Source: Bradyrhizobium frederickii
GTDB taxonomy: Bacteria; Pseudomonadota; Alphaproteobacteria; Rhizobiales; Xanthobacteraceae
Direction: 5' to 3'
Assembly (NCBI RefSeq): GCF_004570865.1
Contig: NZ_SPQS01000012.1
Span: forward strand, 1-64,000
Length of the DNA: 64,000 nucleotides
Shown: positions 17,172 to 25,674 of the stretch, piece after piece
Position numbering within the stretch: the first letter of the stretch is position 1
Layout: each line of letters opens with the position of its first letter
Notes under the pieces: model-generated
Seen by the model: only the letters and a program-made list of their open reading frames with translations
Told to the model about the DNA's origin: nothing
Databases searched by the model: none
Program-made: the position numbers and the translations under genes

Positions 17172-17336
17172 CGTACGTCTCCGGTGGTCATTGCCCGAAG
17201 ACGATACGACCCTTGCGCGCGATGCCGTTGACGCAGCTCAACCCGCGCGCGCAAGTATGCCTCATCGATCATGCCGCTCGCCAGGATCAAGGCGAATGCA
17301 TAAGCTCGCGCTCAGTCGACGTCAGGAGGCATCACC

Positions 17337-17510
17337 ATGAATGGCAACCGCTATTACGGCGTTCGCGTCGAGGGCGCGAAATACGGCGTCGGCTTCGGCT
17401 CGGCGCTCGCCATCGCGATCTCCTATGCCGACAACCATTCGATCCTGTGGGCGATCATCCACGGCATCCTCGGTTGGCTCTACGTGATCTTCGTTGCGCT
17501 GTTTCGGTGA
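17337..17510 (+). CDS. Small membrane protein (57 aa)
   Basis: A short ORF with an excellent ribosome binding site (AGGAGG six bases before the ATG). It starts MNGNRYYGVRVEGAKYGVGF, has an ALAIAISYADNHSILWAIIH segment and ends with one strong hydrophobic helix (GILGWLYVIFVALF). Codon third positions are G/C biased. The role is unknown, although its form matches small membrane proteins seen in many Bradyrhizobium genomes. Confidence 0.7.
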   Translation: MNGNRYYGVRVEGAKYGVGFGSALAIAISYADNHSILWAIIHGILGWLYVIFVALFR

Positions 17511-17620
17511 TATCGCACCGGCGGCCGATGGCCCCGGCAGCTTTCCCTTGCTTTCCTGTTCCCGGCCCCTACGGTCGCGCCGCGAACGTGAGACGAGCAA
17601 AGGGTTAGACGAGACTTGCC

Positions 17621-17971
17621 ATGACCGACACGATGAAATGCCCCGCCTGCAGCTCCGAGCACGCCTATCAGGACCGCGATCTCTGGGTCTGCCCGGAATG
17701 CGGCCATGAATGGAGCGGGGCGGTGGAGGCGGCCGCGGAGACCGCGCCGGATGCCGGCGTGCGCGATGCCAACGGCAATGCGCTCGCTGACGGCGACAGC
17801 GTCATCGTGATCAAGGATCTCAAGATCAAGGGCTCATCCTCGGTGGTCAAGGGCGGCACCAAGGTGCGCAACATCCGCCTCCAGGACGCCAGCGACGGTC
17901 ACAACATCGCCTGCAAGATCGACGGCATCGGCGCGATGAACTTGAAATCGGAGTTCGTGAGGAAGGCGTAG
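17621..17971 (+). CDS. yjdM: YjdM/PhnA family zinc-ribbon protein
   Basis: 116 residues. An N-terminal zinc ribbon ([12 protein letters not shown], then [10 protein letters not shown]) is joined to the PhnA domain ([30 protein letters not shown], and a closing [20 protein letters not shown]). The length and order match the YjdM family, once named alkylphosphonate utilisation protein PhnA although no C-P lyase genes are nearby. The molecular role is unsettled. Confidence 0.92.
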   Translation: MTDTMKCPACSSEHAYQDRDLWVCPECGHEWSGAVEAAAETAPDAGVRDANGNALADGDSVIVIKDLKIKGSSSVVKGGTKVRNIRLQDASDGHNIACKIDGIGAMNLKSEFVRKA

Positions 17972-18039
17972 CGGCGGCTGTTAGCTGAGACGGTGGATCC
18001 CGCCTCTGCGCGGAACCCACCTGCTTCACGCGATGTCGC

Positions 18040-18294
18040 TCAGCGGGCAGCGCCCGTGGTGACGTTCGCGGTCGTCAGCTTGCGCGGGCTGAGGACGTTC
18101 GTCTGGTGGACCGAGGCGACCGTGGTCGGCGCAGCAAGCTGTTGCTCGACATGGGCGGCGCCGAGGACGCGAACCTGCAAGGGCGAGACCGGAAATCCGT
18201 TGGTCTCGTAAGTCGGCAGTTCGGCCGCAAAGGCCGCGGTGCTGCCCGCGATCGTCAGGATGGCGGCGGCGATCGACAAAGTCTTCTTGTTCAT
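18040..18294 (-). CDS. Small secreted protein of unknown function
   Basis: 84 residues from the ATG at 18294, preceded by CCGGAG. A clear signal peptide (MNKKTLSIAAAILTIAGSTA, then AFA) precedes a mature part of about 60 residues (ELPTYETNGFPVSPLQVRVL, then Gln/Thr-rich sequence). Longer frames from 18414 are unlikely since the signal peptide would become internal. No known domain. Confidence 0.72.
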   Translation of the reverse strand: MNKKTLSIAAAILTIAGSTAAFAAELPTYETNGFPVSPLQVRVLGAAHVEQQLAAPTTVASVHQTNVLSPRKLTTANVTTGAAR

Positions 18295-18465
18295 TGGTGC
18301 TGCTCCGGAAGAGGAAGGTCGGAGCATATTTAGGCCGGCTTTGCTGCATTGCGACATACTCTGCTGCATTGCAACAGCGCGTGCGGTGCATGGCAATATG
18401 TTTAATGTGTCCAACGCTTTGGCCGAATCACGCCGGCCGCGACAAAGCGCATTTGCAGACAGTGC

Positions 18466-18669
18466 TCAGCCACCGAGCACGTTGCCCCAGCCATCAAACA
18501 GATAGCTCTTCCAGGCCACGGTTCCATCGGCGCCCGGTCGACTGGCCCGCTTGTAGTCGTCGGCTTGGTCGGCAGTCCAGGTGACGATCGTGTCGGTGAG
18601 GCGGTCGTGCAGGATGGCGGGTTCGGTGGGATCGAAGGCGTCCATGGGACGAAGCGAGGCATGCGTCAT
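18466..18669 (-). CDS. Small hypothetical protein
   Basis: 67 residues from the ATG at 18669 (MTHASLRPMDAFDPTEPAIL), with a HDRLTDTIVTWTADQADDYK segment and a C-terminal WKSYLFDGWGNVLGG. It is soluble with no recognised family. A second in-frame Met at residue 9 could be the true start. Longer upstream frames are discounted because their sequence is not protein-like. Confidence 0.5.
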   Translation of the reverse strand: MTHASLRPMDAFDPTEPAILHDRLTDTIVTWTADQADDYKRASRPGADGTVAWKSYLFDGWGNVLGG

Positions 18670-18927
18670 GGGCGACCAAACGTGCGAGCCGCAACAAAGT
18701 TGCCGCGACGCGGCGATCAAGCTGCTTTGTGGAACCCGCGTTGCCCCCCAGCAACACTGCCGCGAAAAGCCGATTTTCGCCGATCTGCGCCATTGCGCTG
18801 CCACACCGTCCCCCGAACAATCGACGCGCTGCGTGCCTTTCCGTGCAAGACTGTTTGCGTCAGACTGTTTGCATCATGACTGTCCGGACAAGACGGGTTC
18901 GGGCAGAACCGTTTGGAGGCAGGGATC

Positions 18928-20232
18928 ATGAACGATCGGCGGTCTCTTCTGGTGGCGGTCACCTGCCCCTCGGCCGTGCTCGCCGGCTGGCTGGCGCTCT
19001 CCTTCTCCGCCTATGCCCCAGCCCTCATCGAGAACAGCAGTGCCAATGCGGCTGCCGTCTCGCGCGCCAAGGATCTCGGCCGGCTCGACCTCGCCGACGT
19101 GCCGCGCGCTGCGACGATCGAGGACGGCATCGCCTTGACCGCCGACATCGCGGCTGCCGTGGCCGCGGCACCGGCTCCCACGAGCGCTGAAGCGGCGCCC
19201 GAGACGCCCGCTCCCGCAATCAAGCTCGCCTCGGCCGATCCGGCACTGATCCTGCCGGTGGAGGCGCCGCCTGCGTTGCAGATTTCGCCCGAACCGGAGC
19301 CCGTCGTCGGCGAGGCTGCCCCGGTCGCGGCGCCGGAGCCCGTCAAGCTCGCCTCAGCCGATCCCACCGAGATCGTGACGACGGACGCGCTGTCCCCCGC
19401 GGCGATCGCCAGCGGCCCGGCCACGCCCGTGAGCAAGGCATCGCCGCCGGCCGACACCGTCGCCGTGCTCGACGAATGTTTCGTCATGGATGCGTGTATC
19501 GACCGCTATCTCTGGGCGCTCTATCAGCGCACCGCCAAGGAAGACACGATCAAGGTTCAGGAGCGGCGCGCGGTCACGATCAAGCGCAAGGGCAAGACGG
19601 TCACGGTGATGCGCAGCTTCACCAAGCTGGTCGATCAGGACTTCACCTGGAAGGATCCGAAGGCCGCCGAGCACGCCGGCATGTCGATGATGGATTACGT
19701 CATCGGCGGCATGGACAAGAGCTTCAAGCGGAAGCTGTTCCGCACGCTGCTCGCCGCGGAGGCCGCCGGCCTCTCGCCCGGCATCACCAGCGCGTTCCGC
19801 GACGATTATCGCCAGTCGATCGCGAGCGGCCTGAAGGCGGCCTCCGACCGGTCCTATCACGGCGGCAGCTCGCGCGGCGGCTACGGCCACGGCATGGCGG
19901 CCGACATCGTCAGCACGCAAGGGACTAACCGGGCACAGCGCTGGGTCTCGACCGAAATCCTGTGGAAGTGGGTCGATGCCAACGGCAAGGCGTATGGCAT
20001 CGGCCGGCCCTACCTCGGCCGCGATCCGCCGCATGTCGGCCCCATCGACGGCCAGGAGTACATCTCGCGCCGCGGCACCGGCGACGGCAAGCAAGTCGCC
20101 AGCGTGAAGTCCAGGAAGGCCGTGCGTGCCGCATCCCAGGCCAAGCCGCCAAAGGCTCAGGCCGCACGCGAGCAGAAGAGTCCGGCCCAGCCGCAGAAAT
20201 CGGCGCAATCGACCGGCAAGCGCGCGACCTGA
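18928..20232 (+). CDS. Membrane-anchored M15/VanY-like peptidase
   Basis: 434 residues from the ATG at 18928, with GGAGGCAGGG upstream. A signal anchor (LLVAVTCPSAVLAGWLALSF) leads into a long Ala/Pro-rich linker containing a repeated KLASADP unit (twice), then a C-terminal domain. That domain has ITSAFRDDYRQ, a SYHGGSSRGGYGHGMAADIV segment and DPPHVGPIDGQEY, which fit the His/Asp/His zinc site of M15-type D,D-carboxypeptidases. It probably acts on peptidoglycan in the periplasm. The tail is basic and Lys/Gln-rich. It converges on pdxY, whose stop lies 4 bases away. Confidence 0.78.
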   Translation: MNDRRSLLVAVTCPSAVLAGWLALSFSAYAPALIENSSANAAAVSRAKDLGRLDLADVPRAATIEDGIALTADIAAAVAAAPAPTSAEAAPETPAPAIKLASADPALILPVEAPPALQISPEPEPVVGEAAPVAAPEPVKLASADPTEIVTTDALSPAAIASGPATPVSKASPPADTVAVLDECFVMDACIDRYLWALYQRTAKEDTIKVQERRAVTIKRKGKTVTVMRSFTKLVDQDFTWKDPKAAEHAGMSMMDYVIGGMDKSFKRKLFRTLLAAEAAGLSPGITSAFRDDYRQSIASGLKAASDRSYHGGSSRGGYGHGMAADIVSTQGTNRAQRWVSTEILWKWVDANGKAYGIGRPYLGRDPPHVGPIDGQEYISRRGTGDGKQVASVKSRKAVRAASQAKPPKAQAAREQKSPAQPQKSAQSTGKRAT

Positions 20233-20236
20233 AGCC

Positions 20237-21055
20237 TTACGGCGCGCGTCCCGACGTCGGCAGCGGCACCAGCCGCATCTCGGCCGTGCCGGCGTCCTGC
20301 GTGCGCACCAGCACCGCAAAGACGGTTTCGACCGCAAGCCGCACCGCGGCCTCCGTCGCCTGGCCCCTGGCCAGATGTGCTGCGATCAGGCCGGTGAGGA
20401 GATCGCCGGTGCCGTAAGGGCGGATTGGCAGGCGCTGCGTTGCAAAGCGCGACAATTGCCCGCCGGCACACAGGATCGTCTCCACCTGCCCTGCCGCCGT
20501 GTCGGCGAGCGTGCAGCCGGTCGCGACGACGTCGATGCGGCCGGTCCCCGCCAGCGCCGCACACGCCGTGCGCAGGCCCTGCGCATCCGCGATCGTGAGA
20601 CCTGAGAGCAGCTCGAGCTCGAACTGGTTTGGCGTCGTCAGGTTTGCCGCCGGCAGCAGCCGGTGCCGGACCACGTCCAAAATGCCGTCGGCGACATAGA
20701 CGCGGCCGTCATCGCCGATCACGGGATCGCAGAGATAGACAAGCTTCGCATTCCGCGTCAGCGCCCGCTCGACGAAATCGGCGATCACGGCGGCATTGCC
20801 CGGCGAGCCGAGATAGCCGGTCACGAGCACGGCCGCCTCGTCGACCAGCCCGCGCTCCTCGACACCCTTCAGGAGATCGGCGACGAGCTCGGTCTCCAGC
20901 ACGCGGCCGCGCAGGCTCGGATAGCGCGGATGGTTGGACAGCAGCGTCGTCGGCACCGCCGCAACGTTCACGCCCTCCGCCTGCATGGCGTAGGCGGCCG
21001 CGCTGTTGCCGACATGGCCGTGGACAACCTGGCTTTGAATGGAGATGACGAGCAT
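20237..21055 (-). CDS. pdxY: Pyridoxal kinase
   Basis: Phosphorylates pyridoxal in the B6 salvage pathway, using ATP. 272 residues from the ATG at 21055 (MLVISIQSQVVHGHVGNSAA, the typical N-terminus). Conserved sites include TTLLSNHPRY, TGYLGSPG, the CDPVIGDDGRVYV segment, TTPNQFELELLSG and the anion-hole motif GTGDLLTGLIAAH with the catalytic Asp. A longer frame from 21091 is unlikely. It follows the tetR-type gene at 58 bases on the same strand. Confidence 0.93.
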   Translation of the reverse strand: MLVISIQSQVVHGHVGNSAAAYAMQAEGVNVAAVPTTLLSNHPRYPSLRGRVLETELVADLLKGVEERGLVDEAAVLVTGYLGSPGNAAVIADFVERALTRNAKLVYLCDPVIGDDGRVYVADGILDVVRHRLLPAANLTTPNQFELELLSGLTIADAQGLRTACAALAGTGRIDVVATGCTLADTAAGQVETILCAGGQLSRFATQRLPIRPYGTGDLLTGLIAAHLARGQATEAAVRLAVETVFAVLVRTQDAGTAEMRLVPLPTSGRAP

Positions 21056-21113
21056 GAAAAGGTCCGTACGGACAAACGTCAGGCGATGCAACAGGCGCCC
21101 CGGATCTCAAACT

Positions 21114-21746
21114 TCAGCGCCGTGTCAATTCCCCGAGATAAGCACAGAACATGTCAGCCAGCCCGTCGGCATAACGCGCGATCTCGGCGGCGCTGCGCGG
21201 CGTCTCCGAAAACCGCTTGCCGACCTCACTCAGCGTCGTCTTGATCAGCTCGCCAGCAAGCTCGCGTGCGGCCGCGGAGGCTTTCGGCAGCGCTTCCCGC
21301 ATGAACGCCGCGATGATCCCCTCCCCCGCGGCCCGAGCGTCGTGCGCCTCCGGCGCGTCGCGATAGAGCGGCGCGGCATCGTTGAGCGCGATGCGGATTG
21401 CGGCCTCCTCGCACTCGGAGCGGATGAAGGCATGGACCAGCGCGCGTAGCCGCGCCGGCGGCGGCTTCGTCCGGTCCGCCAGGATGCCGCGCAGCAGCTC
21501 GCTGGTGCGCCGCCACTCGTCGCTCTGGAGACGGAACAGGATCGCGGCCTTGTTGGGAAAATATTGATAGAGCGAGCCGACGCTCACCCCGGCGCGCTCC
21601 GCCACCCGCGCCGTGGTGAAACGCTGCGCGCCCTCCTTTGCCAGGACCTGAACAGCGGCATCGAGAATGGCCGTGACCAAGCCGGTCGAGCGGGCCTGTT
21701 GCGGCTGTTTTCGTGAGGAAACTGAACGGCTTCGACGATCGGCCAT
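21114..21746 (-). CDS. TetR family transcriptional regulator
   Basis: 210 residues. The helix-turn-helix is at about 22-68 (AILDAAVQVLAKEGAQRFTT, then VAERAGVSVGSLYQYFPNKA), followed by a helical ligand domain. It is divergent from the O-methyltransferase gene, and a strong palindrome lies in the 96-base gap (21772-21795), so it most likely represses itself and that gene. The ligand is unknown. Confidence 0.92.
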   Translation of the reverse strand: MADRRSRSVSSRKQPQQARSTGLVTAILDAAVQVLAKEGAQRFTTARVAERAGVSVGSLYQYFPNKAAILFRLQSDEWRRTSELLRGILADRTKPPPARLRALVHAFIRSECEEAAIRIALNDAAPLYRDAPEAHDARAAGEGIIAAFMREALPKASAAARELAGELIKTTLSEVGKRFSETPRSAAEIARYADGLADMFCAYLGELTRR

Positions 21747-21771
21747 GGTGTGCCCGGTGAATGCGAATAGG

Positions 21772-21795
21772 AAATGCGACGAATTAGTCGTATTT
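21772..21795. promoter_or_regulatory. Palindromic operator between tetR and the O-methyltransferase gene
   Basis: AAATGCGAC (21772-21780) and GTCGTATTT (21787-21795) are inverted repeats matching at 8 of 9 positions, with AATT at the centre. The 24-bp size and position are typical of a TetR operator. Confidence 0.65.
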
Positions 21796-21842
21796 CACCC
21801 GGCGCGCAAGCACGCGCTCTTCCTCACCCCTGGAGACCTCGA

Positions 21843-22508
21843 ATGACCACCCCAATCATCACATCGCTTGCGCCGCTGCTGGATCGCCTGTTCGACGAGG
21901 CCGAGGCAGCAAGCGGCGCAACGCGAGCCGCCGTCGCCGATTTGTCCGAGGCAGACCGGGCGCGGATGATGCGGAGCAAGACCGATTACCGCGCCCTCTA
22001 CGGACGCCTGAAGGACGTCCCGCTCGCGGTCTCGCGCGAGACCGGAACACTGCTCTACATGCTGACGCGCAGCTCCGGCGCGCGGACGATCGTCGAGTTC
22101 GGCACATCGTTCGGCATCTCGACGCTGCACCTTGCCGCAGGCTTGCGCGACAATGGTGGCGGCCGCCTCATCACCAGCGAGTTCGAGTCGTCCAAAGCGG
22201 CGCGGGCGCGAGAAAACCTCTCGGCTGGCGGCTTGATCGATCTCGTCGAAATCCGCGAGGGCGACGCGCTGACAACGCTTCAAGCCGATCTGCCCGATAC
22301 GATTGATCTCGTGCTGCTCGATGGCGCCAAGGCGCTCTACCCGGATATCCTCGATCTGCTGGAAAACCGCCTCGGACCGGGTGCGATCATCGTCGCCGAC
22401 AATGCCGACGACAGCCCGGACTATCTGGCGCGCGTACGCAGGCCCGGAAGCGGCTACATGTCGACGCCCTTCGCCGAAGACGTCGAACTCTCCGTGCGGA
22501 TCAGCTAG
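21843..22508 (+). CDS. SAM-dependent O-methyltransferase
   Basis: 221 residues from the ATG at 21843 (GGAG seven bases before). The class I methyltransferase motifs are visible: VEFGTSFGISTLHLA (motif I), the acidic end of beta 2 in LITSEFESSKAA, and IDLVLLDGAKALYPDIL with IIVADNADDS. This is the arrangement of catechol or caffeoyl-CoA O-methyltransferase-like enzymes. The substrate is unknown. Probably controlled by the divergent TetR regulator. Confidence 0.85.
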   Translation: MTTPIITSLAPLLDRLFDEAEAASGATRAAVADLSEADRARMMRSKTDYRALYGRLKDVPLAVSRETGTLLYMLTRSSGARTIVEFGTSFGISTLHLAAGLRDNGGGRLITSEFESSKAARARENLSAGGLIDLVEIREGDALTTLQADLPDTIDLVLLDGAKALYPDILDLLENRLGPGAIIVADNADDSPDYLARVRRPGSGYMSTPFAEDVELSVRIS

Positions 22509-22714
22509 CGCTGGATCGACGCACCGCAGGATCCCGAGCCGCCGCACCATGATCGCGCGGCGGCATCGTATGCCTCAGCACAGGTCCTCGGGCCCCGTTT
22601 GCTCCAATCGGTGTCGCAGGTTCGTCACTCACACATGATATCTGCTCGCGGCAAAAAGCCGTCCATGGGGTTGGCTTGGCTGCCCTACGGTATCTCTCTC
22701 ACGCCGAGAGGCTC

Positions 22715-23059
22715 ATGACCTCCGCTCTCAATGCTTACGCGGCCCTTGCCCTCGCCATCGTGTTCGAGGTCACCGCATCGGCGCTTCTGCAGCAGTCCGC
22801 GCAGTTCACCCGTCCCTGGCCGACGCTGGCGATGGTGATGTTCTACGTCGCCTCGTTCTATGCGCTGTCGGTCGCGATCCGGGTCATTCCGTTGAGCATC
22901 GCCTATGCGATCTGGGGCGGCGTCGGCATCATCCTGACCGCCACCGTCTCCTTCGTGCTGTTCCGTCAGATACTGGACTCCGCAGCCTTCGTCGGCATCG
23001 CCCTGATCGTATCAGGGGTCGTGGTCATCAACCTGTTCTCGGAGAGTGCGGTGCGTTGA
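22715..23059 (+). CDS. Small multidrug resistance (SMR) family transporter
   Basis: 114 residues with four transmembrane helices; start ATG 22715 with GAGAGG upstream. The essential membrane Glu is in AIVFEVTASALLQQS in TM1 (Glu17). Other family features are the SIAYAIWGGVGIILT segment and a C-terminal helix LIVSGVVVINLF. SMR proteins are dual-topology proton-coupled exporters of cationic compounds. There is no paired SMR gene, so it may work as a homodimer. Confidence 0.92.
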   Translation: MTSALNAYAALALAIVFEVTASALLQQSAQFTRPWPTLAMVMFYVASFYALSVAIRVIPLSIAYAIWGGVGIILTATVSFVLFRQILDSAAFVGIALIVSGVVVINLFSESAVR

Positions 23060-23084
23060 TCTCGGAAAGCTGCGGCGCGCAGAG

Positions 23085-23450
23085 CTACTGGCTCTGCACC
23101 GGCTTGGGCTGATGCGGGATGGATCGCGCCGGCTTCTTCGCGGGCTTGGCCGCAGCGCCCGGCGGCGGCGCGTCGACCGATACCAGATAGGCGGCGAGCA
23201 CCTTGGCCGAGTCCGAGCTGGTCGCGTAATGGTCCTTCAGGAACCAGGACAGCGTCAGGGTGAAGCGACCCTTGGCAAGGCCGCGCGGACTGCGATGGCA
23301 GGTTGTACAGCCGTCGGCGAAGAGCTTGGCGGGCGACTTGCCGGCGTCGAGGTTTTGCGCGGCTGCGACCGTCGCCGTCAAAACGGCCACGGCTGCAAGA
23401 CTTATCAGGGGCACGATCCGCGTGCGCCCCGGTCCAAACAGCGATGTCAA
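23085..23450 (-). CDS. Secreted monoheme cytochrome-like protein
   Basis: About 121 residues using the TTG at 23450, which has GGGGACGA upstream; no ATG fits. A signal sequence (PLISLAAVAVLTATVAAA) precedes a CTTCH heme-binding motif and helices (RFTLTLSWFLKDHYATSSDS) ending SAKVLAAYLVSVDAP, then a Lys/Pro-rich tail. The fold resembles a cytochrome c domain. Longer upstream frames read into a different small gene. Confidence 0.72.
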   Translation of the reverse strand: MTSLFGPGRTRIVPLISLAAVAVLTATVAAAQNLDAGKSPAKLFADGCTTCHRSPRGLAKGRFTLTLSWFLKDHYATSSDSAKVLAAYLVSVDAPPPGAAAKPAKKPARSIPHQPKPVQSQ

Positions 23451-23476
23451 ATGTCGTCCCCTCGCGCAGCTGTCGG

Positions 23477-23656
23477 TCAGGCTGCCGACAGCTGATCGAA
23501 TTCGGGCGGCGCGTAGGCCTTGCCGTCCTGGTCGGTGATCACGACCCGCCACCCTTCGCTCGCCCACACCCTTGCCTTCGCCACGATGAGCAGCCGGCTC
23601 TCGCGGGCGAAACTGTACTTTTCGTTGTCGCGTTCTGCGACCATCTTGTAGGCCAA
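23477..23656 (-). CDS. Small conserved protein (59 aa)
   Basis: A short frame from TTG 23656 (AAGGGGAC upstream) or ATG 23644. The sequence MVAERDNEKYSFARESRLLI, continuing with AKARVWASEGWRVVITDQDG, looks like a genuine small basic protein of about 55-60 residues with a GWRVVITD beta-type end. The sequence upstream of it in the same frame is not protein-like. The function is unknown. Confidence 0.6.
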   Translation of the reverse strand: MAYKMVAERDNEKYSFARESRLLIVAKARVWASEGWRVVITDQDGKAYAPPEFDQLSAA

Positions 23657-23916
23657 TTCGCGTCCCCTTGCTCGCCCTGCACCCGGCCTCCTCGTGGCAG
23701 CGGGCTTTGGCGGCAATTCGCCGGGAGCGTGGCAATTTGGTGCCATCCGCAGGCACGGCGCCGGCGGCCGGCATCGCGATTGGCTGCTGGCGTCGCAGGC
23801 TTGCCCCGCCTGCGACGGCACCGGGGGGCCACCTTCATGTCGTGCTGAATCGGCCGCCGCGAGCCGGTCCGTCACATCAGCTGCAACGGAACCGAGCGTC
23901 CCAACTTCGAGCTCCG

Positions 23917-24021
23917 CTAAAGGATGATCCGGAAAAGTGCGCAGCGGTTTTCCGAAAAGATCATGCTTGAACAACAACCTAAAGCGCGATGACGATTCAT
24001 CCTAATCGCATCGCGCTTTAG
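23917..24021. repeat. Dispersed repeat family F, copy 1
   Basis: Contains GGATGATCCGGAAAAGTGCG, then GCGGTTTTCCGAAAAGATCA and finally an AAAGCGCGATG / CATCGCGCTTT inverted pair. An inverted second copy is at 51832-51933, and a fragment (AAAGCGCGATGCGG) is near 28713. Confidence 0.82.
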
Positions 24022-24296
24022 TGCACGCGGATGATATGGGGACGGCCGAGATCGATCAGTCCCTGCACCGCCGAGAGGCGGTCGTCGAGGGCTGCGATGG
24101 TGAGCAGCAGATTGTTACGGCGCTCGTCGAGCATGCCCATCTCGGCGCCGGTGAGTTTCGCGCTCATTCGTTCCTTGTGAATCCCTTCGAGGGATTCGCG
24201 CAGTCCGGCAATCAGATTGGCCAGCTGCTTGGCCTCTTTGGTCATCGACCGCTTCGCGACATTGTGGCGGCGCGTCTCCGCCTGGCTCTGTCTCAT
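24018..24296 (-). CDS. Small conserved helical protein
   Basis: 92 residues. The ATG at 24296 is preferred over the ATG at 24302 because GGAGG lies six bases before it. The protein is helical and charged, with KEAKQLANLIAGLRESLEGI and RRNNLLLTIAALDDRLSAVQ; a coiled-coil protein is likely. Its 3' end abuts repeat F. No known domain. Confidence 0.62.
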   Translation of the reverse strand: MRQSQAETRRHNVAKRSMTKEAKQLANLIAGLRESLEGIHKERMSAKLTGAEMGMLDERRNNLLLTIAALDDRLSAVQGLIDLGRPHIIRVH

Positions 24297-24466
24297 CGTC
24301 ATCCTCCCGTGCCCCGCTGCCCCGAGTGGATGCTTGCATCTTTGGGTACACATCTTACGATCGATGAAATCTGCCCGCGAAGAACTTTCTTAAATTGTAC
24401 GCGCAGGGAACCCGGATGAATCCAGCAGAAAGCCCGGCGCGAGGGCCGGGCTTTCCTTAGGGCTTC

Positions 24467-25519
24467 CTAGTGCTTCTGGTGGCCGCCGCCAGGGCCGCCG
24501 GCCTGGGCACCGCCGCCGCGAGGCGCGGCATTGACGTGCGGAGCGCCGCCACCGCCGTGCGGCATTGCAGGAGCAGCGGCACGGGGCGCCGGCATCTGCG
24601 CCCGGGCATTCATTGGCGCGCCGTGGCTCACGTTCGGCTGCGCGACATGCGGCGTCGCGGGTCTCGCAGCAGGTGCGGCGGAGACACGCGGCGCTTCATG
24701 CGCGCGGCCCATCGGCTGGGTACGCACCGCAGCGGGGCTGGCGGCCCGTTCGTGCATCATGCGGGCCTGGGCATCGCGCGGATTGCGAGCCTGCACATTG
24801 GTCCGCTCATGCGCGATGCGCTCGCTCCGTCCGGCACGCGTCCGGTCGGCGGCAACAGCCGCGTCACGTTTCGTGATCGGAGCGTCACGTCTCGTGGTCG
24901 CAGCGTCGCGTTTCGTAATCGCGGTGTCGCGCTTCGCGATGGCGGCGTCGCGCGTGGCGATCGCGGCGTCGGGCCGCGCGTTCGCGGCGTTACGTCCGGA
25001 GATCGCGGCGCCCTTGCCCCGCACGCCTTCCCGTTCCAGAGCAACCGCCGCATCGCGCGTCGCCGCGCGACCGATGCGAGCCGCGCGCGGATCAAGCGTC
25101 ATCCGGGTCGCGATGCTCTGGTGCGAACTCCAGTAGCTATTCCAATAGGCGTGACGACGATACCAGGGACGTCCCGAATAATAGCTCGACCAGTACGAGG
25201 TCAGCACGAAGGGGACGACGGGCACATCGATCACATCGGCGTAGTCGGGCAGATAGACGTAGTGGTTGCGATAGAGATATTCGAGATATTGCGACGAGAC
25301 CCAGCCGCGATCGTCGGAGAAGCTGACGTCGCACCAGGCATTGCCGCGCAGGCAGCCATGGATGTTGACGCGGGCGCCGCCGGGGATGCGATCGACGAGG
25401 GGAAAGCCCGCGCCCGGCCCGGCGCGCAGGCCGGTCGAGACGGTGACGATGCCCGGCGCGGCCAGTGCGGCCGTTGGCGCGAGCAGCAATGCGGCAATCA
25501 AAACGGTCTTGAACTTCAT
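24467..25519 (-). CDS. Exported SH3-domain protein with repeated Arg-Asp-Ala tract
   Basis: 350 residues from the ATG at 25519. A signal peptide (MKFKTVLIAALLLAPTAALA) is followed by a bacterial SH3 domain (about residues 25-80: TVSTGLRAGPGAGFPLVDRI and VSFSDDRGWVSSQYLEYL). A Tyr/Trp-rich spacer follows, then a tract of seven-residue units of the form xxKRDAA (about 165-225), and a Pro/Ala/His-rich tail ending QKH. SH3b domains bind peptidoglycan or proteins in the periplasm. The downstream tail has no known family. Confidence 0.75.
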   Translation of the reverse strand: MKFKTVLIAALLLAPTAALAAPGIVTVSTGLRAGPGAGFPLVDRIPGGARVNIHGCLRGNAWCDVSFSDDRGWVSSQYLEYLYRNHYVYLPDYADVIDVPVVPFVLTSYWSSYYSGRPWYRRHAYWNSYWSSHQSIATRMTLDPRAARIGRAATRDAAVALEREGVRGKGAAISGRNAANARPDAAIATRDAAIAKRDTAITKRDAATTRRDAPITKRDAAVAADRTRAGRSERIAHERTNVQARNPRDAQARMMHERAASPAAVRTQPMGRAHEAPRVSAAPAARPATPHVAQPNVSHGAPMNARAQMPAPRAAAPAMPHGGGGAPHVNAAPRGGGAQAGGPGGGHQKH

Positions 25520-25674
25520 GGCGTGTTCCTCCTCTTTCGAGTCGGAACGCGCTGGCGGAACGGGCGTTCCGTGCGCGAGGGGCGCATCCGTCAAAAGATT
25601 GAAACGCAGACGGCGCGCGGTTCAATATTCATTCGCCGTTCATCGGCGCAATGCGCAAGCGACCTGCCGGACCG

